Numbered from the stretch's first letter, positions 13,633 to 23,918 are shown. The stretch: 42,860 bases of DNA from a virus (IMGVR_UViG_3300028794_000203:1-42860); one strand, 5' to 3'. The notes: generated by a model from the letters alone, not told the origin. Translations and numbers: made by a program.

Positions 13633-15273
13633 TCACCTGGTACCAAAGCTGCCACCTCCCATACCGCCGCCATTCTTTATCTTCTTTTTCTTTATAACCG
13701 CATGGTTGGTCATATCAAAGCAATCACTGAAGTGCGTGGTAGTTCGCTGGTCAAGCTTAGGATAGGCAGCGCTGTCTTCATACTTCTTTTGCTTTCTGGT
13801 AACAAGAGTATTGCCCTTTTTCCGCGTTATGGCCTCAGCCCCTTTAATGCTGATATCTAAGAACACACATTTATCCAGGTTAATCCTGATGGGCATTTCC
13901 GTAGTATCCGCTTGCAGCCAAGCTTTTGTATCGTTATACTTGTCAAAGTGCTCAGGCGCCTGGCCAGTGTATATGGAAACAACATTCCAACGATTCTTTC
14001 TTAATGTGCGCAATACAATCTTGTAATACTGTACTGCATCATTTCTTTTACCTGTGGCCGTTTGGTCATAGATATAATAGATCCGTTTCTTATTATGTGT
14101 TTTGTACCTGTCACAGAACTCCTGTACTGCGTCTTCTAAGCCCTGTGGTGCTAACGTGGATAGCTCATCTATATAGTTTAAGGATTCAACTTCAGCTCCC
14201 GGCAGCCTTGATATTTGGCATATGGGCATTGGGCTTACAGAATGCTGGTAATCCAATGAAATGATAAATGGCTTATTACTATCATAATCTTTTAAATTGC
14301 GATACCCGTGCACATCAGGGTCGTAGTCAGGATAAAATCCATCTTCCGGACGAGTTGGGTCTTCATTATGGATAGCTATTTTTAGCTCATAAGGTTTTAA
14401 AATATCAACCTTATCCTTGTACCATTCTGGCCCCTGGATTACCTGTGTATCGTTGTGATCAGCTTCAATATAAAGGGTGAGATTTTTACGTAGATTATAA
14501 AGCCTGACTTCCAGCCTGTTTATTTGCGGCCGCAACTCTCGTTTCTTGTTTTTTCCCGATGCGTTGTATTCATCATTCAATACATTTAGCGCCATTTGCA
14601 GGGTCATAATGACCTGGTTTTTTACCGGGTTATTTAGTTTTCGCTTCTCTAAAATCCAGTTGATTTTATTTGGTGGTGCAAGTTTGTCTGTGGAAAAGAA
14701 TTTGGCGTATAAGAGGCTACTCATTTTCCATTTTGCGGGCATACCCTTGAATGGGCGGAAAATCGGAAAAACCTCACTCATCAAGGTTGATTCATCTAAC
14801 AATTTGGCTTCGTCAAATTTACCATTGGTTACGCTTAACGCATTTGTACTACCCAAACGTGCCAGGCTAACCAAATGATCAGTGTAACCATTGTGCCAGG
14901 TCATTAGGTTGTCATATTTCTTTGTTGCAATATTTATGAAAGGTTTTGGCCAATCATCAGGCGGTTTCACTCTTACAACAAAATGAATTCCATCAACAAA
15001 TCCGATATCGGTTAAACCTTTTACTAAGGCATTAAGCGTGTTATCATAAAGGTGCTCAAACGTTGGCCCGACAATTACCCCGCTGCCTCGCGGAAATTCA
15101 TATGCGCATTCCTCAGCAAATGGTGCCATACCAAGTGAAGTTTTAAATCCGCCACGATTTGCAGGAAAGATGATCGTAGGGGCCTTTATTAATCTAATCT
15201 GCATATGTGGCCATGGCATGGACACTTCGGTTATTTTCGACTCAACGTCAGTATTATTCGGTATCATCATCAT
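13633..15273 (-). CDS. terminase large subunit
   Basis: DNA-packaging motor, about 546 aa from the ATG at 15271-15273; two more ATGs follow directly, and an upstream frame start at 15303 would overlap the preceding gene more. An ATPase P-loop-like segment appears early (FPANRGGFKTSLG). Then come VIVGPTFEHLYDN, a Walker B-type KLLDES and a coupling region near LMSEVFPIFRPFKG. The C-terminal nuclease part includes an acidic FIISLDYQHSVSPM. It ends in a glycine-rich tail (GGGMGGGSFGTR). It starts within the tail of the small-terminase-like gene. Unusually, it is the last gene of the late region. Confidence 0.85.
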   Translation of the reverse strand: MMMIPNNTDVESKITEVSMPWPHMQIRLIKAPTIIFPANRGGFKTSLGMAPFAEECAYEFPRGSGVIVGPTFEHLYDNTLNALVKGLTDIGFVDGIHFVVRVKPPDDWPKPFINIATKKYDNLMTWHNGYTDHLVSLARLGSTNALSVTNGKFDEAKLLDESTLMSEVFPIFRPFKGMPAKWKMSSLLYAKFFSTDKLAPPNKINWILEKRKLNNPVKNQVIMTLQMALNVLNDEYNASGKNKKRELRPQINRLEVRLYNLRKNLTLYIEADHNDTQVIQGPEWYKDKVDILKPYELKIAIHNEDPTRPEDGFYPDYDPDVHGYRNLKDYDSNKPFIISLDYQHSVSPMPICQISRLPGAEVESLNYIDELSTLAPQGLEDAVQEFCDRYKTHNKKRIYYIYDQTATGKRNDAVQYYKIVLRTLRKNRWNVVSIYTGQAPEHFDKYNDTKAWLQADTTEMPIRINLDKCVFLDISIKGAEAITRKKGNTLVTRKQKKYEDSAAYPKLDQRTTTHFSDCFDMTNHAVIKKKKIKNGGGMGGGSFGTR

Positions 15274-15844
15274 CAGGGATTTGTTCAGCCAATGGCAAAC
15301 CATTTATAAATTTGTCTGCTAATTCCATGGCAGTATTTATATCCATTAACAAAGGCTGATTATTTACACCAACAAGGTTGTATTGAATTACCGGCTTTGG
15401 AACATCTGGGGTTTGCTGATCTTCAGGAAGGCTGTTAATTTGATAGGTATAGGCTTCATGAATGCGGGCCAATGCTGCGACATCTTTATGGCTTAGCGTT
15501 TCATATTTCCCGGTTTCTGCATCAATTTTGAAAAACCCTTCCCTTATTCTTTTGAGATCATCCTGTAATTGCTCGATGTGCAAATGGGCCAGGTAACGTT
15601 TATTTAATTTTCTACTGCGAGCAAATACCTCTTGCGCGGCCGTGATATCATTGTTAGTAGTGAATTTGCTGACGTTAAATTTTAAGGTGTGCTTTAGCAA
15701 TATATCTGTGTAAGAAAGTGCCTGCCGATGAAGTAGGTCAATATGTTCCCACCTAGCTAAAATTGTCTCTTCCTCTGCGGTCAGGGTGATATCAGATTTA
15801 GTAAGGTATCTGATGATTCGTGTTTTGGCGTCAATCTTACTCAT
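15254..15844 (-). CDS. putative terminase small subunit
   Basis: 196 aa from the ATG at 15842-15844, inside the end of the upstream gene. It is helical and charged, with an N-terminal region rich in ILTAEEETILARWEHIDLLH and a middle LQDDLKRIREGFFKI. Its place immediately before the large terminase, overlapping it by about 20 bases, is the main argument. No HTH is obvious, so the call rests on context. It ends in an acidic PDDDDTE tail. Confidence 0.5.
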   Translation of the reverse strand: MSKIDAKTRIIRYLTKSDITLTAEEETILARWEHIDLLHRQALSYTDILLKHTLKFNVSKFTTNNDITAAQEVFARSRKLNKRYLAHLHIEQLQDDLKRIREGFFKIDAETGKYETLSHKDVAALARIHEAYTYQINSLPEDQQTPDVPKPVIQYNLVGVNNQPLLMDINTAMELADKFINGLPLAEQIPDDDDTE

Positions 15845-16541
15845 CGATTTTAAGTAATTTTTTGTAATGTGCAACCATTGCAACGCTTTTCTTTAGCAAA
15901 TCAGCCCAATTAGGAACATTTTTATTGTTCGGATTGTCGGAGATTTTTTTTGTATATCTGCGAACATAGCGTTTGTGTTTTTCAAGCTCCACCATCCATT
16001 TTACAGGATCCACTACAGGCATTTCTTCTTTGTCCTTTGTTGCAGGCAACCGGTTGTTCTGGTAGTAATAATCCCGATCATAGTAAACAGTTAATATTTC
16101 ATCTTCCAGATCCAGAATCTGGAATGCCATTTGCCCGGCTTCCATAAGCTTGTTTCTGTCCGTTTCGGCTTGCCTGGCGATGTCGTCTATTCTGTGTTGC
16201 AGGCTTTTCATCTCACCGTATAATGGCCGCCAGCGATTATAAAGGGCAGCAATTACTGTATCTTCTATTGGCTGGGATGGCCAGCCTGATTTTAATACAT
16301 TGGTCTGAGTTACCTGGGAAGGCTGAAGATTGTCAATGTCACGTGCAACGGTGGTAATGGCTGGCTTCGCCGTATTAAGTATTTGCGTTAATGCCTCACG
16401 AAGTTTTTGCTGTTTGAAGGGAGTTTCGGCTTCAGTGGTAAGAACGCGTTTTAATGTCGCGTTATTCCCATAAAGAATATAGAGCTTAACGCCGGCGTCG
16501 TAGTTCATTGGGCTTCTAAGCCATTTTCTGATACTATCCAC
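15837..16541 (-). CDS. conserved phage protein, first gene of a late block
   Basis: About 234 aa from the GTG at 16539-16541. This start was chosen because the conserved late box lies exactly 24 bases upstream, as in the other blocks, and because the IRKWLRSPMNYDAGVKLYIL segment looks like the true N-terminus of this phage family (short repeat 'W/YL-x-SP-x-x-Y-x-x-G-x-x-L'). The rest is helical and charged with ETPFKQQKLREAL and a Tyr-rich DRDYYYQNNRLP. It comes before the terminase genes. Function unknown. Confidence 0.6.
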   Translation of the reverse strand: MDSIRKWLRSPMNYDAGVKLYILYGNNATLKRVLTTEAETPFKQQKLREALTQILNTAKPAITTVARDIDNLQPSQVTQTNVLKSGWPSQPIEDTVIAALYNRWRPLYGEMKSLQHRIDDIARQAETDRNKLMEAGQMAFQILDLEDEILTVYYDRDYYYQNNRLPATKDKEEMPVVDPVKWMVELEKHKRYVRRYTKKISDNPNNKNVPNWADLLKKSVAMVAHYKKLLKIDE

Positions 16542-16565
16542 TATGTAAAGATGTGTCCGGCCAGA

Positions 16566-16583
16566 GTGTAAGAAAAGGACAGG
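16566..16583 (-). promoter_or_regulatory. late box copy 4
   Basis: Minus strand CCTGTCCTTTTCTTACAC, 16/18 to the consensus CCTGTCCTTTNCCTGCAC. It is followed by 16 bases, then TTTACATA, then the GTG start of the gene at 15837-16541 (24 bases in total). TTTACATAGTG is identical to copy 2. Confidence 0.7.
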
Positions 16584-16584
16584 A

Positions 16585-18312
16585 CTATAGGCGGACAAGA
16601 GTGAGCGCAACTAATCCGTTGTAAGGGAGCTGCCGCCGGCGCTTTTGTATAATGTACTCTGTATGATTTATGAGGTAAGTAGCATCCCATTTAAAGTTAA
16701 TGACCTGCTGCGGTGTAAATCGGCATAGTAATTCAATCGTTTCCTCATTCTTTAATTTAGAAAGAAAGTTTGCCCAGTATGTAGGTACCAGCCCGATATC
16801 GGTACCAGTGACAGGATCATCAAATGTGTAGTCAAAGCTTAATCCTCCCAATTTTGTTCCGTTATAAGAATAGGGGCTTTCCGAGCCAAAACCCTGGAAT
16901 AACTTTGGGGCATAATTAAACGGTTTGCACTCTTGTAATCCATAGTGAAAGCATATATAAAACAAGTCAGTAGACCCGTTTGCATCAGCAATAGAAATTT
17001 CAGGCATCAATTTTTCTGATCCGTCGTCCGGCCTGAATTCTCCCATTGGATATTTTCTCATAATTGGCACCAGGCAACTGGTAGTAATATCATCGGTTTT
17101 ATCCGGAGGAATGTAGCTAAAATCGTTATGGGTTAAAATGTGCCATTCCCAATCATTACCGAAATTAGTATGTGGCTCACAAATATAGAATGCATCTTCC
17201 CCCGCGATAAAATAAATTTCATTTTCATGACCGGCATTGGCAGGGGGCAGGGTTGAAAATGTCGCTAATGCGCCTCTATAGTCCCATTGTGTTTTATCAG
17301 GCGCATCACTGCCGCCGGCGATTAGTCCATATACCTTTTTATTTGCGGAGATTTTATTTGTAAAGAAAGGTTCAACCTGCCTGCTGATATCTATCCGGTT
17401 ACTTCCGTCAAATACATCGTTAATCCTCCTAATAGTACATTTCTTTGCTACGTAATCAAAATCATACCACCAGCCCATCCGATTTTTAAGAGCGATTAAA
17501 AATGAGCTTATTTTTATTTTAGGTACAAAATTCTTCAGGTCAAGGAAAAGTTTTCCATTTTTAAAATCCCGGCCGGGGATTATAGTTTCAGTTTGCAATA
17601 AAACGGCTCTTTTGAATTCAGGGCTGTCAAAAATAAAACCGGATACCTGCCAGCCAAAAGATTCAAAACAGGTTTTTATGACCAGGTTCAAATAGGGGAA
17701 CGGAGTATAGTACGGATCATTTCTTGAACCATATATTTGAGGCATGCCATCAGTCTGAATATTAATTGAACAAAAATTATAGGTATTGGCCCAGTCAGGC
17801 GTTTCGCCAATTTGAGTGTTGTAAACATCAAAAAGCGCATATTTAAAAGTTGCGCTGTTGCCATTTCTTATAATATTATTTGCGTAAGCGTGCAGACCAA
17901 TAAGAGTAGCATCAATCTCTTCAGCGCCGCCGTAGTCGCAATCGGCAAGTGTTTTATTTTCTACATCTTTAAAAAAGTGCGAGGTTCCTTTTAAAAAATA
18001 CAGACTGACATAATCGGCCACGCTACCGTTTATGTTGGCGTTCACCTGTTCGTTTTTTAGAATGCCCGAAGCGTATTCTGAACCATCTGTAACTATTACT
18101 TTATCATAGGTATTAATCTTGCCACGGGTTTGTAAACGGTGCACGTGCTGCAATGCTTTTTCATTTCCTTTTACCGGAACTTGAATAGGATAACTAAAAT
18201 CGCCCTGCAATGCATCATTTAACTGCAAAAAGGGGTTGGTTTCTTCGATATCAAGCGCGGCATTTGCTGGTAATTTTAAACCTCTTCCCTCTATTTGTAT
18301 ACTCAGCGTCAT
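16585..18312 (-). CDS. distal tail / baseplate-hub-like protein
   Basis: 575 aa, ATG at 18310-18312. It starts MTLSIQIEGRGLKLPANAAL, with EETNPFLQLNDALQGDFSYP resembling the beginnings of Bacteroidota phage tail-tip proteins. It is beta-rich, with aromatic segments (NRMGWWYDFDYVAK, EWHILTHNDFSYIPP). It ends in QKRRRQLPYNGLVAL. It directly follows the 620-aa tail-associated gene. Together the two probably form the tail tip downstream of the tape measure, but I cannot see a hallmark motif, so the role is positional. Confidence 0.5.
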   Translation of the reverse strand: MTLSIQIEGRGLKLPANAALDIEETNPFLQLNDALQGDFSYPIQVPVKGNEKALQHVHRLQTRGKINTYDKVIVTDGSEYASGILKNEQVNANINGSVADYVSLYFLKGTSHFFKDVENKTLADCDYGGAEEIDATLIGLHAYANNIIRNGNSATFKYALFDVYNTQIGETPDWANTYNFCSINIQTDGMPQIYGSRNDPYYTPFPYLNLVIKTCFESFGWQVSGFIFDSPEFKRAVLLQTETIIPGRDFKNGKLFLDLKNFVPKIKISSFLIALKNRMGWWYDFDYVAKKCTIRRINDVFDGSNRIDISRQVEPFFTNKISANKKVYGLIAGGSDAPDKTQWDYRGALATFSTLPPANAGHENEIYFIAGEDAFYICEPHTNFGNDWEWHILTHNDFSYIPPDKTDDITTSCLVPIMRKYPMGEFRPDDGSEKLMPEISIADANGSTDLFYICFHYGLQECKPFNYAPKLFQGFGSESPYSYNGTKLGGLSFDYTFDDPVTGTDIGLVPTYWANFLSKLKNEETIELLCRFTPQQVINFKWDATYLINHTEYIIQKRRRQLPYNGLVALTLVRL

Positions 18313-20163
18313 TTATCTTAATGTTAAATTGAAGCCGTTAACAATATTCACTGCATTGAACTGCATCACATCGGGGCCTGCAGATAGCCCGTAATAACCA
18401 ACGCCGTTGCTTTCTAATAAGGTCAATGAGCCCAATGTATTGGCCGGGGTTTGGATAATTAATGTGGCGCCTGCAGTATCTGCGGTTGCTCCTGTCGTAT
18501 AACCGCCATCTGGTATGCTGCCACTGCCTACCATAATTCCATTGATGCGCAGATAATATATAATCAGATGGCCAGTAAAATTTGAAATCCTGCTATTGTC
18601 TACCGGCGGAATTGGATCACCAGGTAATGCCGGCGGAATTGTGTCAACGATATCTCTTTTTACTATTCCCCCCATTGAGTTGGGGCATATCGCACGGAAA
18701 GAGACTGTAACGAATTGATTAGCGGCAAGATTAAAAGATAATGGGACGGCATACGGATACACAAGGTCTTTCCAAATGTCATCAGTACTTAGCTTGTATT
18801 GGACCTTTGTAACCACCTGACCGCTTTCGCTGGCCACATCATAATTTACAGTCACCGTGCAGATCGTTCTGTCAACATTGAAGACTTTTTCAAAGGCGAG
18901 GTTTTCAATGATTGCATCACAAACATTTCTGTCTGCGTAGTCGGTGCCGAAATCCATGTTTTTGGGAGCATAGAAAAAATCGCCATCGGCAGCCAGGCTA
19001 AATTCAATCGGCAGGCTCCACAGCATATCCGTTGACTTTCTTAAACCAAAATCTTTGATGCTGAAATTTAATGGCCACCAGCGTTTGTTTTTTACCTGAT
19101 AAATCTCCCTATGTAAATACAAATCTCTTAACCTATCCTGCTCTTCTTTGTTTAAGTGCCCCACATCACCGGTATACAGCATTGATTCTTGCGATGGCAG
19201 TTGATATAAGGATGCTGAAATTTTATTTCCATCTTCAAAATAAGGCTTTCTTATGCTACCTGTTTGTTGCTGCTGATAACCGGTTTTGCTTTCAATTACA
19301 CCCCGAATTCTCAATGTATCTAAACCGCCAGTGCTGCCGCGATAAAGGAGGGCGATATCGTTATATTCCGGCCGGTTGTCTAATTCGAAATTGAATTTCT
19401 CGCTCATTTTTACCGGAGCAGCTGGATTGCTATTATCAAGCACTTCGACACTCCACATCCATATTCTTAACAGAGGGTTCAACGCAGACAAATTCAACAT
19501 GTTTGCGCCTACAGGCAGGTAGTGTACGTTGCCACGAACGACGATAAAAGGAAAATCAATTTCAGCCGTTGTGAGATTTGAATAAATGATGTGAAGCCTG
19601 TATAAATAGTTTCCGCCCGGAAGTACTTCAATATCCGGATGCTGGTACCATGCAAGGTAGATTCGCTCATCCTGGCCTGCAAGCCGGCCGTTGAACTGCC
19701 AGGTAAGAAATGGTTTCGTTGCAGGAAAATATGTTTGCCAATAGCCGTTATTGTTAAATAAGAACTCAGGCACGCCTCCTTTTACAACGTTTCTGGGGTA
19801 CTCTATCTCGCTTCCATCCCAGGCAGGGTCAATAGTGGAACTCGTTACTTCCCGCACTTCAATATAAAACTGGCCACTCTGGGTTGCGACTGGTGTTACT
19901 TGTGCGTCGTTTAATAATTGGGGAATACCGAATTCAAGTTCTGCATTTAAATGATCCTGCAGGTTGTATGAAGCAATCCCCTTATAAGGAATCAAAGGGA
20001 TAGCAGCTGATGGATTGAAAACCACTGAATCTGAGCGTTTGAACATTATGCGTAGCTCAAATGAAATACCGGTATCAGCTAAGGCGGCAGCGCTGTATAG
20101 CTGGTACCAGATTCCATTACCGCTCCAATTTATATTATATGGCCGTGCCTTTATTAGTATCAT
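18313..20163 (-). CDS. tail-associated structural protein
   Basis: 616 aa from the ATG at 20161-20163 (an upstream in-frame ATG four codons earlier is also possible). Begins MILIKARPYNINWSGNGIWY and is beta-strand rich. A middle stretch LYTGDVGHLNKEEQDRLRDL precedes a Gly/Thr-rich tail (PDGGYTTGATADTAG) of the sort seen in tail-fibre or tip proteins. It abuts the next gene by one base. It is probably part of the tail tip or baseplate. Confidence 0.5.
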   Translation of the reverse strand: MILIKARPYNINWSGNGIWYQLYSAAALADTGISFELRIMFKRSDSVVFNPSAAIPLIPYKGIASYNLQDHLNAELEFGIPQLLNDAQVTPVATQSGQFYIEVREVTSSTIDPAWDGSEIEYPRNVVKGGVPEFLFNNNGYWQTYFPATKPFLTWQFNGRLAGQDERIYLAWYQHPDIEVLPGGNYLYRLHIIYSNLTTAEIDFPFIVVRGNVHYLPVGANMLNLSALNPLLRIWMWSVEVLDNSNPAAPVKMSEKFNFELDNRPEYNDIALLYRGSTGGLDTLRIRGVIESKTGYQQQQTGSIRKPYFEDGNKISASLYQLPSQESMLYTGDVGHLNKEEQDRLRDLYLHREIYQVKNKRWWPLNFSIKDFGLRKSTDMLWSLPIEFSLAADGDFFYAPKNMDFGTDYADRNVCDAIIENLAFEKVFNVDRTICTVTVNYDVASESGQVVTKVQYKLSTDDIWKDLVYPYAVPLSFNLAANQFVTVSFRAICPNSMGGIVKRDIVDTIPPALPGDPIPPVDNSRISNFTGHLIIYYLRINGIMVGSGSIPDGGYTTGATADTAGATLIIQTPANTLGSLTLLESNGVGYYGLSAGPDVMQFNAVNIVNGFNLTLR

Positions 20164-20672
20164 GCGACATTCCATTTATTGGCGTCATATGCCGGCAGGT
20201 TAACATCCATTGGTATGGTCATCAGCCAACCGTAATGATTTTCATCCACCGGACCGTCAATCGGTTCAAAAATCATTTGTGTAGCATCCAGGTATTGCAA
20301 GGGGCCACAATCATCAGTTTCATAATCGTACTTCATTCTTTCATAAAAATCAAACATGATTTCCATAGCCTTTTGCTGCGCCGTTTCAATAACGCCATAA
20401 GGGTTGCCATTAGAGTTTTCAGCAGCCTTTAAGAACAATAGGGTTATTTCCTGGCGAAGCATATTTTGTTCAAAAGACCCTTTTACCTTGCCTGTGAAAT
20501 TGTCCAACAGAATAAAATATTTAGATGCATTGTTTCGCAGGGAGGCTATATCCTGTATGGTTTGCATGCGAATAAAAACAACGTTGTCATTATCATCATG
20601 CAATAGAGTAACATGTTCAATGCAAAGCTGCCTGAAATAGTCCTGAAGAGGTTTTATATATAATTCACTCAT
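20160..20672 (-). CDS. phage structural protein, head-tail or tail completion
   Basis: 170 aa, ATG at 20670-20672, overlapping the next gene's start. Begins MSELYIKPLQDYFRQLCIEH, then NNASKYFILLDNFTGKVKGS. The compact alpha/beta look and the slot between connector-like and tail-tip genes suggest a head-tail joining or tail-terminator role. No diagnostic motif is visible. Confidence 0.45.
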   Translation of the reverse strand: MSELYIKPLQDYFRQLCIEHVTLLHDDNDNVVFIRMQTIQDIASLRNNASKYFILLDNFTGKVKGSFEQNMLRQEITLLFLKAAENSNGNPYGVIETAQQKAMEIMFDFYERMKYDYETDDCGPLQYLDATQMIFEPIDGPVDENHYGWLMTIPMDVNLPAYDANKWNVA

Positions 20673-21439
20673 GCGGATTTCGGTGTTAAACGTCTTGCCT
20701 GGTCAATATTTTCACTCAGACCAATAAAAAAAGTATGCAATAGTAATTTCTCAACTTTCTCGAAGTCCCCGAATGTGCCAGTTTCAGCCATCATCACTGC
20801 AAGGCTAAGCATGCCACGTTTTGCAGGTTCGCCATTTCCTCCAAAGCAATCACTATAGGTAGAAACCAGTTCCTGCCTGCAGCCTTCGTAAAAGTGCAGA
20901 ATGATTCTTTTGATTTCGGCGGGCCAGTTTTTCACCCGCAAAGCATAGTAGGGAATGAGATTATCATTAAAAGGCAACCGGCGATCACCCGCCGGGTTTA
21001 AAAGATGGTCATACCGCCAACTGCTTTTCCCTTTCCTGTAAAGAATGCCAATTAAAGAATCCAAATCATCAGTGGAGTTGTGTTCTTTGTATAACAGGTA
21101 GTGGTTTTCGGTGAAGATGTATTCACTTGCAATGATATTCTCAAGAAAATCAGCAGGCCCATAAAATTTTTGGTAGGCTGGCAATAGGTTTTTAGTAAGC
21201 GTGTTTGTATCAAAAAGAAAATTGAGCAGATAAAAAAACTCTTCCAATTCAGCCATTGGACAGATCATATAACGAAAGCGGCTTATGCGGGTTAAACATT
21301 TCATTAACGATATTCTTTTTCTGTCATCGTCCCAATCATTTTCTATGATTTTTATGCAAGTAATGAGCTGTTTTTTAGTCAGCTCATTCCATGCAGCAGG
21401 TAATTCATAGTAGCGATTATTTAAATGAATTGTAACCAT
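20669..21439 (-). CDS. hypothetical late phage protein
   Basis: 256 aa, ATG at 21437-21439, overlapping neighbours on both sides by a base or a few. It begins MVTIHLNNRYYELPAAWNEL, then helical, charged segments (KIIENDWDDDRKRISLMKCL) and a cysteine-containing middle (QELVSTYSDCFGGNGEPAKR). I do not recognise it; the context is between the portal/connector and tail-tip genes. Confidence 0.5.
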   Translation of the reverse strand: MVTIHLNNRYYELPAAWNELTKKQLITCIKIIENDWDDDRKRISLMKCLTRISRFRYMICPMAELEEFFYLLNFLFDTNTLTKNLLPAYQKFYGPADFLENIIASEYIFTENHYLLYKEHNSTDDLDSLIGILYRKGKSSWRYDHLLNPAGDRRLPFNDNLIPYYALRVKNWPAEIKRIILHFYEGCRQELVSTYSDCFGGNGEPAKRGMLSLAVMMAETGTFGDFEKVEKLLLHTFFIGLSENIDQARRLTPKSA

Positions 21440-22482
21440 TAAAATCGGAATATTTTTCTTTTTTCGTTGCCGTTGGTATATGGCTTAGCATCTGGGATTG
21501 GCTTCAATGGAGATTCTGCAAATGCGGCGATAAAATCTACATCTGAGCTGTATGCGGCCGTGTTAATACCATGGTATACGCCCAGTAGCAAGGCTACTGA
21601 TTTTGCCAGGTAGTTTTGGCCTTCCCTGTCACACACTTGTTTTTTTTGCGCCAAGTCTGCCGCACTCGCTGCTGACTGTCCGGTATTACTGTTGTCGTCC
21701 GGGTTACTACCTCTTAATATTGTAAACCCATTATGGTCAAATCTGACCGTATAGTGCTCGCACGCATGCTTAATAGTGAGAAAGGCAACAGATTTTTTTA
21801 TCAGTTTTAGCACATCAACTGTTCCGGTTGCAGGAACAGTTGTTTCCAATGCTGCCTGATTTTTTATCCATTTTAGAAGAGACCGGCCAAAGGTATCGGC
21901 CAGATAATTTTCATCGACATCTTTCATTATTGGAATGAGGGAATAGAATGTATACAACGGCGCATACAAAGGGTATTGCTTGCTGAAATCCATGCCTGTC
22001 TTTATTGTGAGGTCATTTAAGGATTTATATTCCTCACTTGCGGTCCACAAAGGCAAGACATTTTTTTTGTCGTATAGGAATTGCAGAAGTTGTTCAATAC
22101 CATCAATGGCGCAGTCCTGTAAAGCGTTTTCAATTGCAAGGTATTCCCATTTATGCGCAGCTTGTAGCTTGTCAGTGCTGGCCGTTCTGATGCCGCCGTC
22201 GGTAATCATACTTTGTATGAATGCCAGGTCATCCAACATCGCATACGCACTCAATGGCAATTGTACATAATCCAATAATTCGATATACGGAGCAATGAGC
22301 GGCGTAACAGCTTTTACAGTGTATTTTGATTGCAAATCATCAAGCAACGCTTTGCCCAGGATTGGTATTAAGTATTTGCGCTGTGCCTTGTTAATATTTG
22401 GCATTAATGCCGTGTCGCTCAGGTTGCTCAATAATCTGGGCAGTTGCTTGCGTAATTCCTGGATGGTAGTTATAAGGGCCAT
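21439..22482 (-). CDS. DUF6712-like phage protein
   Basis: 347 aa, ATG at 22480-22482. The beginning, ITTIQELRKQLPRLLSNLSD then MPNINKAQRKYLIPILG, fits the DUF6712 group of Bacteroidota phage proteins, which lie next to portal genes. It is largely helical with a Ser/Thr/Asn-rich loop. It is likely a connector or head-completion protein given its place just after the portal. The family call is from memory of the pattern and is moderate. Confidence 0.55.
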   Translation of the reverse strand: MALITTIQELRKQLPRLLSNLSDTALMPNINKAQRKYLIPILGKALLDDLQSKYTVKAVTPLIAPYIELLDYVQLPLSAYAMLDDLAFIQSMITDGGIRTASTDKLQAAHKWEYLAIENALQDCAIDGIEQLLQFLYDKKNVLPLWTASEEYKSLNDLTIKTGMDFSKQYPLYAPLYTFYSLIPIMKDVDENYLADTFGRSLLKWIKNQAALETTVPATGTVDVLKLIKKSVAFLTIKHACEHYTVRFDHNGFTILRGSNPDDNSNTGQSAASAADLAQKKQVCDREGQNYLAKSVALLLGVYHGINTAAYSSDVDFIAAFAESPLKPIPDAKPYTNGNEKRKIFRF

Positions 22483-23918
22483 TACTGTTGATTAATAGGT
22501 GATCCGGGATTATTGCCTTCTTTTGCAGGTGCACCGCCAGGGATGGCGGGCTTTGTACCCCCGCCGGTATCCAGCGTTGTCAAAATGGTAGTAGGCATTA
22601 TCGGTTCAAGTTTCAATCCCGGCTTTACATAAGATTTATCCCATTCGTTGAATCGCTTAATGATATTGTAATTACGCAGTACTAACTGCCGCTCCGGCTC
22701 ATGAATTAAAATCTGTACAGTGACGCTTTCCCTTACATTGCTGCCTCCCTGGCTATTGGTGTATGGGCCGCTTGGCAAAGACGCTCCGATAATCGCTGGA
22801 TTGTACATCATGGCAAATGCAATTACACTTATTGCAGTGGCACTTTCCGGCAGCATATCGCCCTCTTTGATAAGATCATCTATTGGCTTTATCTCAATTT
22901 CACTATATGTCTTCCCAGTAGCTTCATCAACCCATCCGCTCACATAAATGGCCTTCCCGTGGTTGTCAACGCCGGCCAGATGATCGTCGATATCGTCGTA
23001 AACGGCCTGCCTTTTATCTTCCTTTTGTTTGTCGGTATAATCTCCCCAGTTTGTTTCATTCCCATCGCCATTAAAGCGATTTTCCCAAAACCTTTCAAAA
23101 ATAGTCACCTGGTAACGCGGCCGAAAGTTGTGATCAAACATCGCGTCTTTCATTTTCGGAATTTTCCGCTCGATATTTATCCAGTCCTGCACTGTCTGCC
23201 ATGCGCCAATGGGATAATATTTTTTATTCCAGGTAGGCCCTTTGAAAGTAAATGCCAGTTGTTTTTTACCTGCTTTTGCAAAGTCTTGCAGGCTTTTAAT
23301 TGGTTGATCGGCGTTAATTAATGGAACCTCTATAATCCGCTCGTCTTTAGAACTATATACTTTGTCCCATTCAGCACACAGAAATATCTTGTCAATGACG
23401 CCCGCCTTATCCATTTTGCCATAGCGCAGTTCGGTAATATCATCTCTTTTAAAACTTGCAATTTTCGGGGACTGCTCATTGTTCAATACAAATCTGGTAG
23501 CACCATGGCTATAGCCTTTCAGATCTTCCATCCATGCCCATTCCTGCCAGAAGTGATTATTGTCTTCCATAAACTCATCCAGCTCAGATATGACGGGAAT
23601 GTCTTCGACAATAGTCTGCCCCTTTTTATCTTTTCGTGTATAAGCCCACTGTACGCCGCCGCCGGTTGCCATACGCGCCTGACCTTTTACAATGCTGTTA
23701 AGAATACCACATCCCTCCAAGCTTTGCAACATTGTAAGAGGCATTTTATTATCTATTCCCCACGGCATGTAAGGCTGCACGGTATAATCTTTAGTAGTAG
23801 TCTGCTGAATGGGGCTGTTGGTTTCGGCAGTTGGAGTACCCTTAGGCGCTGATACAGACTTGTCCACGATAACAGCATTTTTGCCAAATCCGATACCATT
23901 AATTATCCGTACACTCAT
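22482..23918 (-). CDS. portal protein
   Basis: 478 aa, ATG at 23916-23918, sharing a TAATG with the upstream stop. The segment VQPYMPWGIDNKMPLTMLQS then CGILNSIVKGQARMATGGG matches the 'PWGxxNxMP...' start of Bacteroidota phage portal proteins. The middle has a long, Trp-rich stem/clip region (WNKKYYPIGAWQTVQDWINI). The tail is Pro/Gly-rich and probably disordered. As portal it would form the dodecameric vertex through which DNA is packaged. Here it follows the tape measure, an unusual position. Confidence 0.75.
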   Translation of the reverse strand: MSVRIINGIGFGKNAVIVDKSVSAPKGTPTAETNSPIQQTTTKDYTVQPYMPWGIDNKMPLTMLQSLEGCGILNSIVKGQARMATGGGVQWAYTRKDKKGQTIVEDIPVISELDEFMEDNNHFWQEWAWMEDLKGYSHGATRFVLNNEQSPKIASFKRDDITELRYGKMDKAGVIDKIFLCAEWDKVYSSKDERIIEVPLINADQPIKSLQDFAKAGKKQLAFTFKGPTWNKKYYPIGAWQTVQDWINIERKIPKMKDAMFDHNFRPRYQVTIFERFWENRFNGDGNETNWGDYTDKQKEDKRQAVYDDIDDHLAGVDNHGKAIYVSGWVDEATGKTYSEIEIKPIDDLIKEGDMLPESATAISVIAFAMMYNPAIIGASLPSGPYTNSQGGSNVRESVTVQILIHEPERQLVLRNYNIIKRFNEWDKSYVKPGLKLEPIMPTTILTTLDTGGGTKPAIPGGAPAKEGNNPGSPINQQ